Below are positions 11,233-23,815 of a DNA stretch of 64,000 nucleotides, one piece after another. The notes under the pieces were generated by a model that was given only the letters and a program-made list of their open reading frames with translations, had not been told where the DNA came from and ran no database searches. The position numbers and the translations under genes were made by a program. The stretch is from Tetrastigma voinierianum (Eukaryota; Streptophyta; Magnoliopsida; Vitales; Vitaceae). Each line of letters begins with the position of its first letter. Position 1 is the stretch's first letter. The stretch is taken from assembly GCA_016808115.1 (NCBI GenBank), contig JAEQBH010003872.1, positions 372,001 through 436,000 of the forward strand, written 5' to 3'.

Positions 11233-13651
11233 CTTTTCACCAAAAAGCACTCCATCTTCCACACGAATGCTAATATTTCCTTTGCCCTTGTCTTCCATCC
11301 CACAATGAGAAATGGATAAGTATTTGAGATTGTCAAAACTCGCATATATGGATGGAGAGAAAAGGCATATAATATCCTTCAATTCCCCTAATTCTAGTTC
11401 TTCATTTTTCTCCAACAACTTGCGCATTCCATTCCCCATAAGTAAGCTTCCGTCACCACCTTTGAGCTTTAATATGTTTGATCTTTCATATCCTATTTCC
11501 CATGGACTGAAATTTCCTATAAATATTCCAAAACTTGTTAAGTTCTGAAAGAATTTGTCTTCTTTCGGTACCATCTCCACACTAGGTATTTCTACCACTA
11601 TAGTCATCAAATGTGGATCCAAATAATTCAATTCCGAGAGACAAGCATTGCTTTCTCCATCACTAACTTCTTCAGCTGCCCATTGAGAAAAGCTAGATTC
11701 CATGAACAAACATTCTAATCGAGAAAGATTTGATAAGATATTTCGTGGAATTACTTCAAGCTCACTGCAATAATTCAAATCCAACAGCCTTAGATTGGTC
11801 AATTGGGCCATTTCTTGAGGCAGTTGTTGGATATTGGAACCCACCATGCTAAGAACTTGTAGTTTCGTTAGCTTTCCGATAAGAGCAATGTCTCCCAACT
11901 TACAGCCATCTAGACATAATGTTTGAATGTTTGAAAGGGAAGCAAATGAAGAAGGCAGAAACGTAAAACGCAGATCGGACAAGGCTAAGACTTGGAGCTT
12001 TTCCATCCTTTCAAAACACGTGTTTGGGATTTTCAAGGAAAGATGGTTGCCCTGCAAAAGAAAAAATTTGAGTTCCGGACATACCAACACTTGAGGCAGC
12101 TCTGGCCGAGCTCTACAATTCAAGGAGATGCCAGTGCAGCTTTTGGATTCATCAGTGTTGGACCATTCTTCAAATCGATCATCATTTTGCCACCTACAAA
12201 TCGATGGGGATCCTTAGATGCAATTGCTCTGGCGACTTCACGAACAACGTCATGCATTCTGACATAATCATCATCAGAATCGCTTTCTAGCAATAAACTT
12301 GAGGCTTTGAGGTTGTTGATCAGCGCATGCAGTCTATCCCTCGCTTCTTCCAATGTATCGACGTTTTGAAACAAATGGAGACCCACGCCATATTTGAACA
12401 AGTCATTAATTAAAGTATCCCCATAATCCAACAAACCACAAAGCAGGAACAATGACTTAATTTCATCACCATATAAATTGTTGTAGCTCAACTCAAGAGT
12501 CGCGAAGATTCTTGCTTCAATTCCTTCAACGTTCAAATCTCAATCATCCCTTGAAAGTTGTCGTAGGCATCTTTCAGTGATCAAGTCATATCTTTTAGTG
12601 CCTTTACGCTGTATTATTGCAGAGGCAATCCCCCGCATTTTCAAGCACCTCCTCTGCGTGGTTCAGTCAGTTTCTCAATTGCATCACCTGCCGTTTTTTT
12701 TAATAAACCCCACGCTTCCTCTTCCGACAAATGTTCAACATGAAAATTCTTTTGGGTGCCCATCTCATTAGATAAAACGCTGAGTCTTCTAGATGTAAGC
12801 ACTATTTTGCACCCTTCATGATTGGAAGGAATTCCTACGGCCGCCAAATCAAGTCCGGCCCAAAGATCATCTAAAATTATGAGAACCTTCATCTCATTTT
12901 TCAACAACCTCTCACTGAGCCGCCTTGCTCGTACCGATTCGCTCGCCTCCTCGAATTTCAAACCCAACGCATCTGCAATCTCTTCTTGGATTTTCTTTCG
13001 GTCCACAGTCTGGGATACATAAGCCATCACCACTTCGACAAATGACTTTTCATCTTGTGCTACTTTGGCCACTTGTTTGACCAGCGTGGTTTTGCCCACG
13101 CCGCCCATCCCCCACACCCCAATCATCTTCACATCATCACATCGTAACGACTCCATGATTTTTTCCAATGCCGGGTTTCTGGATTCAAAAGCTTCGTAAC
13201 CTCCTGAGAGAGCTGCAGATCCAGCACTCGGCAGAGGGAGTTGATAAGAAATTGCCCGAAAATCGCCTCCAACTTGGCTTTTCTTGACATCTTCGACCTT
13301 TTTCTTTGCTTGCCTGCTGAGCTGATGTCGTGAGATCAAATTAGGACACAACTTGAAGAAGCAGCTCTTCTTTGCATTCTTTTCATCTTCAATGAATTTC
13401 TCCACTTCCTGGGAGATCTGACCAGCACCTGTCAGCCAGGTGCAGACATCCGGTAGGATTTCATCCCCTTTCCTCTTTGCCACTTCCACACGTAGCTGCA
13501 GGCTCTGCCTTTTATCACCCAGCTTCTTAGCTTCATCTTGGAGTTCCGTAATGTTGCTATTGTAGTAAAAGAGATAACCCAGCTGACGTCCAACTGGAAC
13601 AAGCAAGTATTCACCAACTTTTTCTGCAACGGAAATAAGAGTATCCAACAT
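11233..13651 (-). CDS. CC-NB-ARC-LRR disease resistance protein (RPS2/At4g27190-like), exon 1, frame-disrupted
   Basis: This is an intracellular immune receptor of the CNL class. The ATG at 13651 has an in-frame TAG two codons upstream, fixing the start. Residues 1-130 are a coiled-coil region without EDVID, typical of the RPS2-like clade. The NB-ARC shows P-loop GMGGVGKTT (181-189), RNBS-A (about 203-214), kinase-2 LIILDDLW (257-264, the Trp marking CNLs), RNBS-B KIVLTSR (282-288) and RNBS-C (about 303-319). The frame then breaks: the GLPL codons (12634-12620) are present but flanked by single-base losses, and a TGA lies at 12542-12540. The ARC2 part (LSYNNL..SLFLLC, MHD at 12257-12249) is open. 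A further shift near 12185 leads into the first LRRs (from NCRARPELPQ) up to LFGEK before donor GTTAGT (11232). It is a pseudogene, or intact with sequencing indels. The family is certain; functionality is not. Confidence 0.85.
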
Positions 13652-14394
13652 TTTCTACTTAACTGAGTTTTTTTTCTGGGTAATAAAATGGTAAGAGTTA
13701 GGCTAAAGCAGATAACAGAAAATAGAGTTACAAGGATAGAGGGCTATTAGATTGAATGTGAGAAAAGGGCTCCGTAATCAAAAGAGAAAGATAAGAGTCC
13801 AACTGGAACTAGATGAGAAAAGCAAACTGGACCGAGGATAGAGATGAACTACTAGCTAGGAAGACAGAGGGGATTTTTTTTTATCTTTTTTCCTATTTTG
13901 GGGGATGGTAACAAAGAAAATATATGAAGAAAGTAAGAAGATCGAGAGGGAAGGAAATGAAGGGAGCAGAGTTTGTGTTGTTCCAAACAGAGATCGAGGT
14001 GATGAAGAAACAGAGTGAATTTGAGTGAAGCTCGGAGAGGATGATGAAATGGGGAGAGGGTGCAGAGAGTGAAGGGAACAGGGAAGGAAGGTGTTTTGGA
14101 AGCAAAGGCTGAAGGAGTTATTGATTTATGATTTGAATTTTGAGCTGAATGTGACTAATTAATAAAAGCTGGATGGAAGGCTTGCATAATTGTGGGCCTA
14201 GTGGGATGAGAGAGTGAGAGAGAGGGGGAGGATAGAGGAAGATGGGGGGTGAGAATTCCTAACCGACAGAATATTTCGGTAGATTTTATCGACTTATCCG
14301 GATATTTGACTGGTCAAACATCAAAATATGTTGTTGTTTGGGTTTGAACCTGTCTAAAACATGAAAATGCATTGCCTCTTCCAACCCAGCCAAC
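13652..14394 (-). promoter_or_regulatory. 5' flank of the NLR gene
   Basis: This is non-coding upstream DNA of the minus-strand NLR. On the gene's sense strand it is pyrimidine-rich, with a CT-rich microsatellite at 14208-14253 (GAGAGAGTGAGAGAGAGG on the plus strand). No convincing TATA box can be fixed. TTATTACCCAG about 30 bp upstream of the ATG could end a 5'UTR intron, but this is weak. The segment about 13770-14190 has a second copy at 25782-26640, shared strings being CTCCGTAATCAAAAG, GATGAGAAAAGCAAACTGGA, GAAATGAAGG.AGCAGAGTT and GCTGAATGTGACTAATTAAT. The role as promoter is inferred from position. Confidence 0.5.
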
Positions 14395-16545
14395 ATGCCA
14401 CTTATTTAATAATAGAAGTCATTTTCAGACCTGTTAAGTATATTTTTAAAATAATTGAAAATATCTTATAATATAAGTTAAAAATTATAAAATTTAATTT
14501 ATTTAAAAAATGAAAAAAATGACGGGTGATTTATGCGAAGAAGTATAATAAAAAGGAAAGAAATCTTGAAGACTGATTGTAAATAATAATTAAAAATAAA
14601 AAAGCAAAAATAAAAAAATAAAAAAAAGAAGCCGGGTGTGAGGTTGTGTGAACGTGGGTACCGATTGGGGTTGGAGGGAAGGGGCTAGGTGAGTTGCTTG
14701 GGAGAGAGGTGGGCAAGGGTAGTTTTGACATTTTTAATTATTAGTGTCTTTGATTTTAAATATATTAGATATCTTTAGGTCAAATTTAGATGCTTTCCTA
14801 TCTTTTGTTAAACAAGAGGGTCTATATGTGTCTACAAGAGGGTCTATCTTTTAAGTCCCTGAATCATAATTCTCCCCGGAGATAAATATCAGGATCTTTT
14901 TTAGATAAAAAAAGTTTGAGTGTAAATGTGAAATTTGAAAAAATATGAGAAGGTTTTTCATCTTTCCTCATAAATTATGGCCAATTAATTTTCCAGTCAA
15001 TGAAGAGGAAATAAATTTCTTAGCCACGCGCCTTCAATTATGTGTCTACAAGAAATAAATTTCTTAGCCACGCGCCTTCAATTATGCGCCTACAAGAAAT
15101 AAAATCATTCTTAACAAATTTTCTTATATAAGAAAAAGCTTTCTATATCTTAATTCAAAAATATTTAAAAATAATTGTAGATTTCAGTAATTATCACTAA
15201 ACTAAAATATGCTTTTGCATTCAATAATCCTCTTGAAGTAAATACGATGTTGGTTGGCCCTCTCAGTATTCAAAATAACGGTTTTTTAAAGAATAATATT
15301 CGTTTAAAGTAACTTTTAATACTTTTGTAATGATGCCGTGAGAAGAAGTTAGGTTCAATACGATCGAAAAAATGTGAAGAAGAAGAAGAAGTGATCAGAC
15401 TTGGTGGTTGGATGAGAGTCATTATTAATGAGGAAGAAAAAGAATAGGATGTGGTGGTTGGACGAAAGTCATGACTAATGTGGAAGAAAAAAGAAGACGA
15501 AAATGATGATGTAAAAGAGAAAGAACAATAAGACGCTAGGGGTTGAAACAGAAGATATCGCCATGACAAGGAAGAAAAAAAAAAGAAATGAAGAAGTATT
15601 TTTTTGGGATAAATTGTACTTTTAGGAGTAGCTTGGGTTAATTCTTTATCATCATTATTTTTTATAATAATGTAAAAATGATTTTTGTTTTTAATTTTTA
15701 TAATATTTGTTATTGATATAGGTAAATATTTGAGTGTAAATGAGAAATTTGAAAAAAGATGACAAGGTTTTTCATCTTTACCCCATAAATCATGGCCAAG
15801 TAATTTTATAGTCAACGAAGATGGGAAATAAATTTTGTAGCCACATTCCTCGAGAGTCTCCAAACTTTTCTACTTTCCATTGACAGGTCACATCATGTGT
15901 CATATTTTCACCTTTTTCTATTTTCTTCACTTCCAATGCAAATGCTGTTTTCGACATTAATAACGGAAGTCCTTTTCAGACCTGCAGAGTGCAGATGCAA
16001 GGGCTCCACAACAACTTAATAACTCCTGTAAAGGATGTTGACGATTTTGGTTGTTTTTGGTTAATAAAAATGAAAAAATGTTTAAAAATAATTGTAGATT
16101 TCAATAATTATTACTAAACTAAAATGCTTTTGAATTCAATAATACTTTTGAAGTAAATATGATGTTGGCCCTCTCAGAGTTCAAAATAACCGTTTTATAA
16201 AGAATAATATTCAATTAAAGCAACTTTTAATGCTTTTGTTCCAAATATCCTCTTATTGCATGTAAAAGAGATAATCATTATTTTTAGATTATTAAAAATA
16301 AATAAATAAATGATCAACAATTGAATCTTTAAAAAAAAAAGAAATTAAAATGATGATACAACTCATTATTAATTTATAGTTTGTAGAGTAGAATCTTGAA
16401 TAAAAATTAAATGAATGATATAATTAATTATGGATTCCTTTGTAAAAGTCAATATTTGTGATTAAATTAAGATCATCTTCAATAAATCATGACATGTGAC
16501 TAATTAATGTTGTTCTTTATAGATTCCTTTGCTCTTAGTTGATAT
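14395..16545 (-). repeat. Low-copy repeat, copy C (inverted)
   Basis: The reverse complement matches copy B (about 29005-31365) along its length and copy A (22010-23815) with one block missing in A. Shared strings include GGAGAATTATGATT, ATAAATATCAGGATCTTTTT, AAACCTTCTCATATTTTTTC and AACATTAATTAGTCACATGT. C and B hold two related sub-units separated by a GAA/CTT-rich block (C: 15350-15600); A lacks that block. There is no transposase or recognisable coding region; the 197-codon frame at 15270-15863 (minus) is low-complexity. The repeat starts beside the NLR flank and ends at the hAT element. Confidence 0.75.
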
Positions 16546-17439
16546 TAGGGGTCTCCAACGGGTCGAGTCGGGCTCCCAGCCTGGAGAAATGAAGTCTTAG
16601 GCTCGAGTCGGGCTCGGCCTTTAGGCTTGATTGGCCAGGTCGATGGGTAGGATTGGGATGGGAACTTAGAAATTTTTAAGACGTGTATGTTTCCACAGGA
16701 CTCAAGACAAGTGAATTAAACTCATATCTCCCCCTGCCCTCCTTCTCCTCTCCCATGCACCTAGAGTGAGATGCTGTGGCCGCGTAGAGCTTTGAGCATT
16801 TGTTTAAGGCTTGTTGGTCTATGAGGTGAGCTCGAGGCCAGGCAGGCTTTTAATTGAGCTTTAAAATCGGGCTCGAGCTTGGATTGATTCTGCAAAAAAA
16901 AAAAGAACTTTGGAGCACGAGGCTCGTTGGGGGTGCCGTTTTAAGCGTAGACAGGCTCGGGGAACGGCTTTCTCGAGGAGCCTCGATCCTAATCCAGAGC
17001 CTATCTGAGTTTGTATTATGTAATCAATCCTCAGCTCGGTCATTATACTTTTAACTTTTTTGTAATCGTCGATAACAAATACATCAATTAAGGAAATATT
17101 TTACATGGGATTTGTTTTACTTAGTTGATTTAGCAATTGATGCTAAAGTACATTAAAAGTCATCTCCTTGACATTTGTTTACCTTTTGGATGACGCATAA
17201 TTCCACCCTCTTTGAAACAACTTACAAGCTAAAGAAGAATTATGAAATAAATTAAAGCAGTAGAAATTGCGAGTGAAGAAATAAAACACGAAATCATTGA
17301 ATAAGAAGCATGATTGGTTTTGTCGATTATCTAAATAAAGAAATAATATATCGATAAGATCTGCTTAGAAACAAGCTAAATTTAGTAACGAAACTATTTG
17401 GCAATATCTCTTTGCTTTGCACATGGTTAAGTTGGCCAC

Positions 17440-18340
17440 CACCCTCGACTCTCATTTGCACATGATTAATTTCCAAGACCTTAGCTTCACCGCATTTGCC
17501 GGATGAAGATCAGGAAATTTGCGCGTAGTGTCGAGCGGTCGGCCCAATTTTCATACCCAACGGTGATGGTGTCACTCCGACATTAGATGCATTGCAGCAG
17601 TCCAGTCTGCGCTCACTTGTTTTACTCCCCATGAAATACGGCACGATCACCATGATGCCTTTACCCGTACCGCACCTAGATGCGTTGGGGTTAAGTCCCG
17701 ATACCCGATATCAAAGTACAATATGCAGAATTTGAGATTGGATCACTTGTTCATGAAATTTGGGTGGTCGTATCGGTGGGTTCGTGCATTTGCCCTCAAT
17801 GCTACCGAATCGGCAAACCTTGCCCAGCTCGTAGCCAGCGGCATACATGGTTTTACTGCGGTACCGGCTCTTGCCATGTTGTAATCAGTTCTTGTACACG
17901 GGATCGGCCGTCGTACCAGGTGGGTCATACCCGACATCCATGTCCTTCCCAGAGGCGTCCCCTTTCTGCGGCACCTTCTTCCACGCTATCACAACTGCGG
18001 AGCATCTGGTCAGCCAGACACCTTCGATGTATCGTGGGTGCCATTTAAATCTGGCGATCACGGAATCTGAGTGCGGTCCGTCGGCCGTGGGATTCGCTCG
18101 AGCTCCGGTAGTGCCGTCGTCAGCGCTCATGCGACTACGTGAGAGTTCACGCATTTGCCATCCATGTCATTGGATCCTAGAGCTTGAGGATCCATTACAT
18201 CGATATCAGGGACACATGACTGAGAATTTCACTCCGTGGCTTAGTCGGGATCGCGCCTTGTGAACAAGATCACGCTGCCCGGGAGACCATAAGCCGGAAG
18301 CCTCGTTCCGATGACGGATGGGTCGACGACCCAGGGCGAG
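17440..18340. other. GC-rich unidentified block inside the hAT element
   Basis: Its composition differs sharply from the AT-rich transposase region. Overlapping open stretches exist on both strands (for example 17847-18263 plus, 17885-18154 minus), but none shows a motif I recognise. One plus-strand frame around 17760-17885 reads like ordinary protein (..NLAQLVASGIHGFTAVP..) before a stop. It could be a captured host fragment, part of the element's own 5' region, or nested DNA. I assign no function. Confidence 0.4.
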
Positions 18341-18983
18341 CTTTTTTGAGTCGGGCGAAGTTTATCAAGCTGAAATTAAGGCTCGAAGCTCGACTGTTTA
18401 GCTCCTTGGTGGGCCGTGAGACTTTTGGCCAGAGGCCCAGGTAAGCTGGCTCGTTACCGACCTACGGTAGCACCCTTCCTCCCCCGACCTCCCTGCAGGA
18501 GCCTTCTCGGAAGCCTAACTGCTGAACCACCCCACCCCTCCTTTCAACGATTGAGTGATCCGCCCATACTCCCGCTCGTTTCGCGGTAATATTCTTCATT
18601 TCTCCTCCTTCCAGCCGGTTATGTGACCCGTTGAAACGCTAAACTTTTTCACTTCTTTTTTCTCTATAAATCACTACGCATTTGTTTCTGTTTTTCATCA
18701 AATTAGTGCCCAATTTCTCATTTTTCTCTACATAAGTTCGCTCCAATTTTATAACGTGCTTTTAATCACCCATTTAATTTGTTCTTGTGCTTGTATTACA
18801 GTATTATTGATGGTGCAAAATTGCAAATAAAGCATTGGTGACTCCAATAATTCGAATTTTAAAGAATTTCGGCTTTGATCCTCCAATTGAGTAATATTTC
18901 TCCACATTTTCTTTATTTGTTTGTTACATTTTATTTTGATTCAATTTTTTTTTTTAGTATAAGATTTTATTAATAATTTTAAT

Positions 18984-20950
18984 ATGGATAGTGTATGTGC
19001 ATCTTCTTCTAGTCCGGTAATAACGTTTATCGAAACAAAAATTTAGTTCAAATATATGGAATTTTTGATATAATATAAATAATTTTAGAAAATAATAAAG
19101 AAATAAAAAAGCGAGTGTAGGTGTATGAAACTTAACTAGTGGTGGATCGAGGTCGGCGCGAGTCATCTGGGATATAATGTGAAACGATGTAAAGCTAAGC
19201 ATAATGTAGATATTAGAAATTATATACGATTAAGGTAAAGATGAATGTGGAAATTTTAAAAATTAACACATGATGAGTCTTTAGTGTCGTGAAGGAATGA
19301 TTGATTACGTAATAAAAGTGAGAGCAGCGCTTTTAATATGATGGAAACTCATGAATATTCAAAAACAATTCCAAGCGTTGATTAATCGCCGATTAACGAG
19401 ATTGATCTGAAATCATTAAAGAGTATTATGAAAAAATTTCCAAACGAAGAATAAAATTAAAAAAAATATTTTGTAAATTTGAAAAATTTGTTTAACCATA
19501 CTTATTTGAGCATCTTTTACTAATGCATTGAGTTTTTGTATTACTACTCGTTATATAGATATTGAATGTTTGTTAAAGAAAATAATAATTTCATTTAAAA
19601 CAATAAATACTCCACATAGTGGTAAAAATATATCAACTTTAATAAATGATGAAATTATAGATTTAGGTATTCGTGATAAAATATTTACAATAACATTAGA
19701 TAATGCTTCTAATAATGATAGAAGCAATACAAAGATTAAAAGATTTTAGCAAATAAAGAGGATCATGCAAAATTATTTCACGTACGTTGTTGTGCATATA
19801 TTTTAAATTTAATTGTAAAAGATGGATTAAAACAAGTTGATAGTACATTAGAAAAAATTAGAGACATTGCATATAATATTAATTGTTCCCAAGCAAAACA
19901 TGAATTATTTTTTTATTGTTGCAAAATTGCAAATATGAAAAGAAAAAAATATAAGTTTAGATATACCAATTAGATTGAATTCTACTTATAAACTTTTACA
20001 AAATATTACAAAATATAAAAAGATGAAAATCCTGATTATCTTAATCTGACTATCTAATAATAATAGTGATGCGAGATGTTGATGTATTAAATAATTATGA
20101 TTGGCACATTGCGAGGACGCCTACGATATGCTGAAAATTTTGATCTGCCAGTAGTATTTTTATGCGTGTATTATCGACTTCCACGTCGGTCGTTATGCAA
20201 ATAACTAGTATTTTATGGTATTCTGAAAATTATTTAAGTTATGAAATTTTTTAATTATACAATTTTTGCAATGATAGAAAAATTAAAATATTGGGGCGAA
20301 ATACCTTTAATTTATTATATTGGTTTAATTATTGAATACTAGATTAAAATTTGATACTTTAGATGAATGGTTACAAGTTATTCTGATAGAGATCAAATCA
20401 GAAATTAGAAGAAATTAAAATGAAGTAAATCGTTATTATATATTTTATATAGAAAAATATGGTAATAATATTAGTTTGATAAAATCATTAAATCAAGTGA
20501 TAAAGATTTCACCGTATTTTTTATAAAAGCCCTTTAAAAATGTTGAAGTAGAAAAATCTGGCTTGGTAGTTATACGAATAATCTGACGGTCATAGATAGA
20601 TATACCGGTGTAGAAAGCGATTACATTTGAAGATAATGAAGATTTTGATATTGCCAGAATGGTGGAAAAAACAACCAAATTAAATATCAGGTGTTATATT
20701 ATTCGCATGTGATGTATTAATCGTGCTTGTAGTCTGATCACATCGGAAATTCTTAGTGCGGGTGGAAGAGTGGTTAAGCAAGAGATGTAATTTGTCGCGC
20801 CAGCCGATCGAGACGGTAGTATGTTTAAAGATTGGAGTTTAGCGAGACGAGATTGCGTGATCATGTTCGAGAAGAGTGAACTAGTGGGCGTCTGAAGAAC
20901 TTAAAAATATCAAGGCGTGAATGGATCAAGATAGTTCATCGTAGGAATAT
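18984..20950 (+). pseudogene. hAT transposase (RICESLEEPER-like), multiply frameshifted
   Basis: This was the enzyme that cut and reinserted the element. A TATA-like CTATAAAT lies at 18664-18671, and a candidate start ATG at 18984 opens MDSVCASSSSPVITF. The BED zinc-finger region expected near 19090-19250 is too damaged to read. The RNase H-like core is clear: HSGKNI..IRDKIFTITLDNASNND (about 19615-19720, containing the catalytic-region TxDNAS motif), then in another frame FHVRCCAHILNLIVKDGL (about 19775-19835), the typical hAT CxxH block. The hATC dimerisation domain follows at 20640-20870 (ILPEWWKK.. then, shifted, SAGGRV-like and ETVVCLKIG). At least four frame changes and several stops separate these blocks, so no active protein can be made as read. 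Confidence 0.8.
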
Positions 20951-21591
20951 AATGATTAAAATATTTTATTGGAAATGTATATTGTATATGGTTGAAAAAT
21001 ACAAATGATTGACAAATAAATAGATTGTCAACGGATTGAGATATACTTATTTTGTAGTGATGTAAACTTTTCATACATTTTTAAATGTAATTATATTTGA
21101 TTAATAAAAGATTTTAAATGATGTATTTTTATTTTGAATTATTTTTTAAGTTTCTTTTTATTTAACTTTTGAATCTGATTTAAATAAAAAAAAAGCGCAT
21201 ATGGTGGGGTTGGGCTTTTAGGCGGGCTTTTAAGTGGCGGGCTCAGACGAGACTTTTAGGCTGGCGTGCAGGCGGGTCTACAGGCGGGCTTCTAAACGGG
21301 CTTTGGGGCGGGCGCCTAGGCGAACTACAGACGGCACAGGCGGGGAGCCCCACAGCGAGAGCTACGGGTGAGGCATGGGGCCGGGCTGGGTGGGCTTCTG
21401 GGCGGGCACGGGGCGACTTAAAGCCCACGATTCGGGCGGCCGTCGGGCGGATGCGGGGAAATGGGTCAGTGGCCAGTCGCCTTTGGCACAGGCTTAAGCC
21501 TCAGCTTGTGGATCGGGCTAAAGCCCATCAGATCAGGCCGCGGGCTCAAAATTGGAGCTCAGGCCCAGGTTGTTTTGGAGATCTCTAAGAA

Positions 21592-23815
21592 GACCTGCTT
21601 AATTATTACGGGTACCTCCTACCTGCAACCTGTAGCTTTTTACATTCACATAAATATTTTTGCCCACTAGTGTGCATGCAGGAGCGGTACGTAATGGCTT
21701 AATTTCTCCACGCGCAGGTCAGAGTTGTCTTGTAATTAGTACTCTTTCGATACATTCACTCTCCTTCAATTAATGCGCCTCCATCTCCCCCTTTGAAAAA
21801 AACCCCATCTACCCACTTTCTCTTCCCCTATTAATACAACCATGCCCATCTCCATCTCCATCTCCATGTCCTCCACTCCTCCATAACCTTTCTCCTTCAA
21901 TCTCCATCAATGGAGTCCCACTGCACAAACCAAACCTCCCTAAAATAATAACCATATTTTTAGGGAAGGGAAATTCAAAGTCTATAAAGAACAACATTAA
22001 TTAGTCACATGTGATGATTTATTGAAGATTATCTTAATTTATTCACATGTAAAAATTGAATTTTACAAAGGAATTCATTATTAGTTGTATTATTCATTTA
22101 ATTTTCATTCACAATTCCACTCAATGAATTATAAATTAATAATGAGTTGTATCATCATTTTAATTTCCTTTCCTTTTAAAGATTCAATTGTTGATCATTT
22201 ATTTATTTATTTATTTATAATAATTTTAACATAAAATGATAACAATCTTTTGTTTTTATGACATGAAAAATGATTGGAGATGGAGTTGGAGAAATTCAAA
22301 AGCTTTTTAAATCACATGGGTAATGTTGAAAGCATCAATAAAATACGGGGTCCAATTCTAGAGGTTCTGATAATAAAATATGAATTTTTTAGACATTGCT
22401 AAAAAAGAATGAGTCTTAAAAGAAAAAAAAAACATACAAAAAAAAAAAGGTGGAGAATAGTTCCTGAGGAACTGTCCAAGTTACCATGCATGGTAAATGT
22501 TGGGCGCCTTCCGGATGGAGCTAGAAAATGGCTAGAGAGGGCAAGAACTTTTTATTAAAAGAGAATTAATTTTAGGTTATTTTTAAAATTATTGCTTAAT
22601 ATAGTCCTTTTACATCACATAGAAAAGACGTTCAAATTTTTTTAATTTTTAAATACAAGTTAGAAGGTACATTTAGAATTTATGATTTCTTTATATTAAA
22701 ATAGTAGTTAAAAACTATGGTTTTATTTTTTAAATTTAACCTTTAATTCAAAAATAAAATCACAGTTTTTAATTACGAGTTTTAAATTAAATTTAAAAAA
22801 TTAATTATCTCTTTTACAAGGTATAAGAGAAGGTCATTTTCTAACAAAAAAAGAAATATAAAAGTTGCTTTAAAAAGAATATTATTCTTTATAAAACGGT
22901 TATTTTAGAGGGTCAACATCGTATTTACTTTAATTAAGAGCATTATTATTGAATACAAAAGCATTATAGTTTAGTGATAATTACTGAAATCTACAATTAT
23001 TTTTAAATATTTTTTCATTTTTATTAACCATAAACAACCAAAATCGTCAACATCCTTTACACAAATCCTCATTATTAAGTTGTTGTGGAGCCCTTGGATC
23101 TCTGCACACTGCAGGTCTAAAAAGTGCTTTCAGTATTATTGCTCTGTGGCATTGGCCAAGTAGAAAAGGTTATGGAACATGATGTGTATGGAAATTAGAA
23201 AAGTGTGCAGACACATAGTCGAGGAACGTGCCATCATTTATGGGGAAAGATGAAAAACCTTCTCATATTTTTTCAAATTTCTCATTTACACTAAAACTTT
23301 TTTTATCTAAAAAATATCCTGATATTTATCTCTGTAATTGGGAGAATTATGATTAAGTTCCGTACTTTGGAGAATAATTATTCAGGGTCTCATAGACCCT
23401 TTTATTTAACAAAAGATATGAAAGCATCCAAATTAGGTTCAAAACTTAGAAAATCTAATAAAATTAAAATCAAGAACACAAAAAATTAAAAATATCAAAA
23501 CTATCCTTGCCCACCCCCTCACCCAACCAACTCACCTAACCCCCTTCCCTCCAACCCCAATCAATACCCACGCTCACACAACCCCACACCCAGCTGCTTT
23601 TTGTTTTTTGTCTTTTGATTTTTGTTTTTGTTTTTCTTTTAATTTTTATTATTTACAATCAGTCTTAAAGGTTTTTTTTTCTTCCTTTTTTTGTTACACT
23701 TTTTTCATATAAATCACGCTCCATTTCTCCATCTTTTCAATAAATTAAAATTTATAATTTATAATTAATGTTATAAGATAATATCTTATTTTCGCTTATT
23801 TTTTAAAATTTAATT
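21592..23815 (+). repeat. Low-copy repeat, copy A, with adjoining NLR-flank edge
   Basis: The copy starts immediately after the hAT end with GAAGACCTGCTTAATTATTA, which also closes the orphan NLR flank at 26627-26647. It then follows copy B: the CATCTC/TCC-rich segment 21700-21990 matches 28725-29040, and 22000-23815 matches 29045-31310 minus the middle block. The stretch TAAATATTT at 21651-21659 is the empty target site of the MULE found in copy B. There is a small (CATCTC)n microsatellite near 21845-21875. No gene is supported. Confidence 0.75.

Larger units (their letters stand above)
16546..21591 (+). mobile_element. hAT (Ac-like) transposon, decayed autonomous copy
   Basis: The termini are TAGGGGTCTCCAA at the left and, reverse-complemented, TAGAGATCTCCAA at the right. 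Both ends carry GC-rich subterminal arrays unlike the AT-rich surroundings: GGGCTCGAG-type at 16560-16990 and 18340-18480, and GGCGGGCTTTTAGGC-type at 21200-21570. Inside is a broken transposase (18984-20950) with the catalytic domain and the hATC dimerisation domain. No 8-bp TSD is found: the left flank is GTTGATAT and the right flank AGAAGACC. A GC-rich block (17440-18340) of unknown origin lies between the left end and the transposase. Confidence 0.8.

Noticed and set aside
15270..15863. 197-codon minus-strand open frame
   Set aside because: It is Ser/Phe/Lys-rich low-complexity sequence produced by a GAA/CTT-rich repeat block; copy B at 29840-30200 has the same DNA without the frame. No domain is visible.
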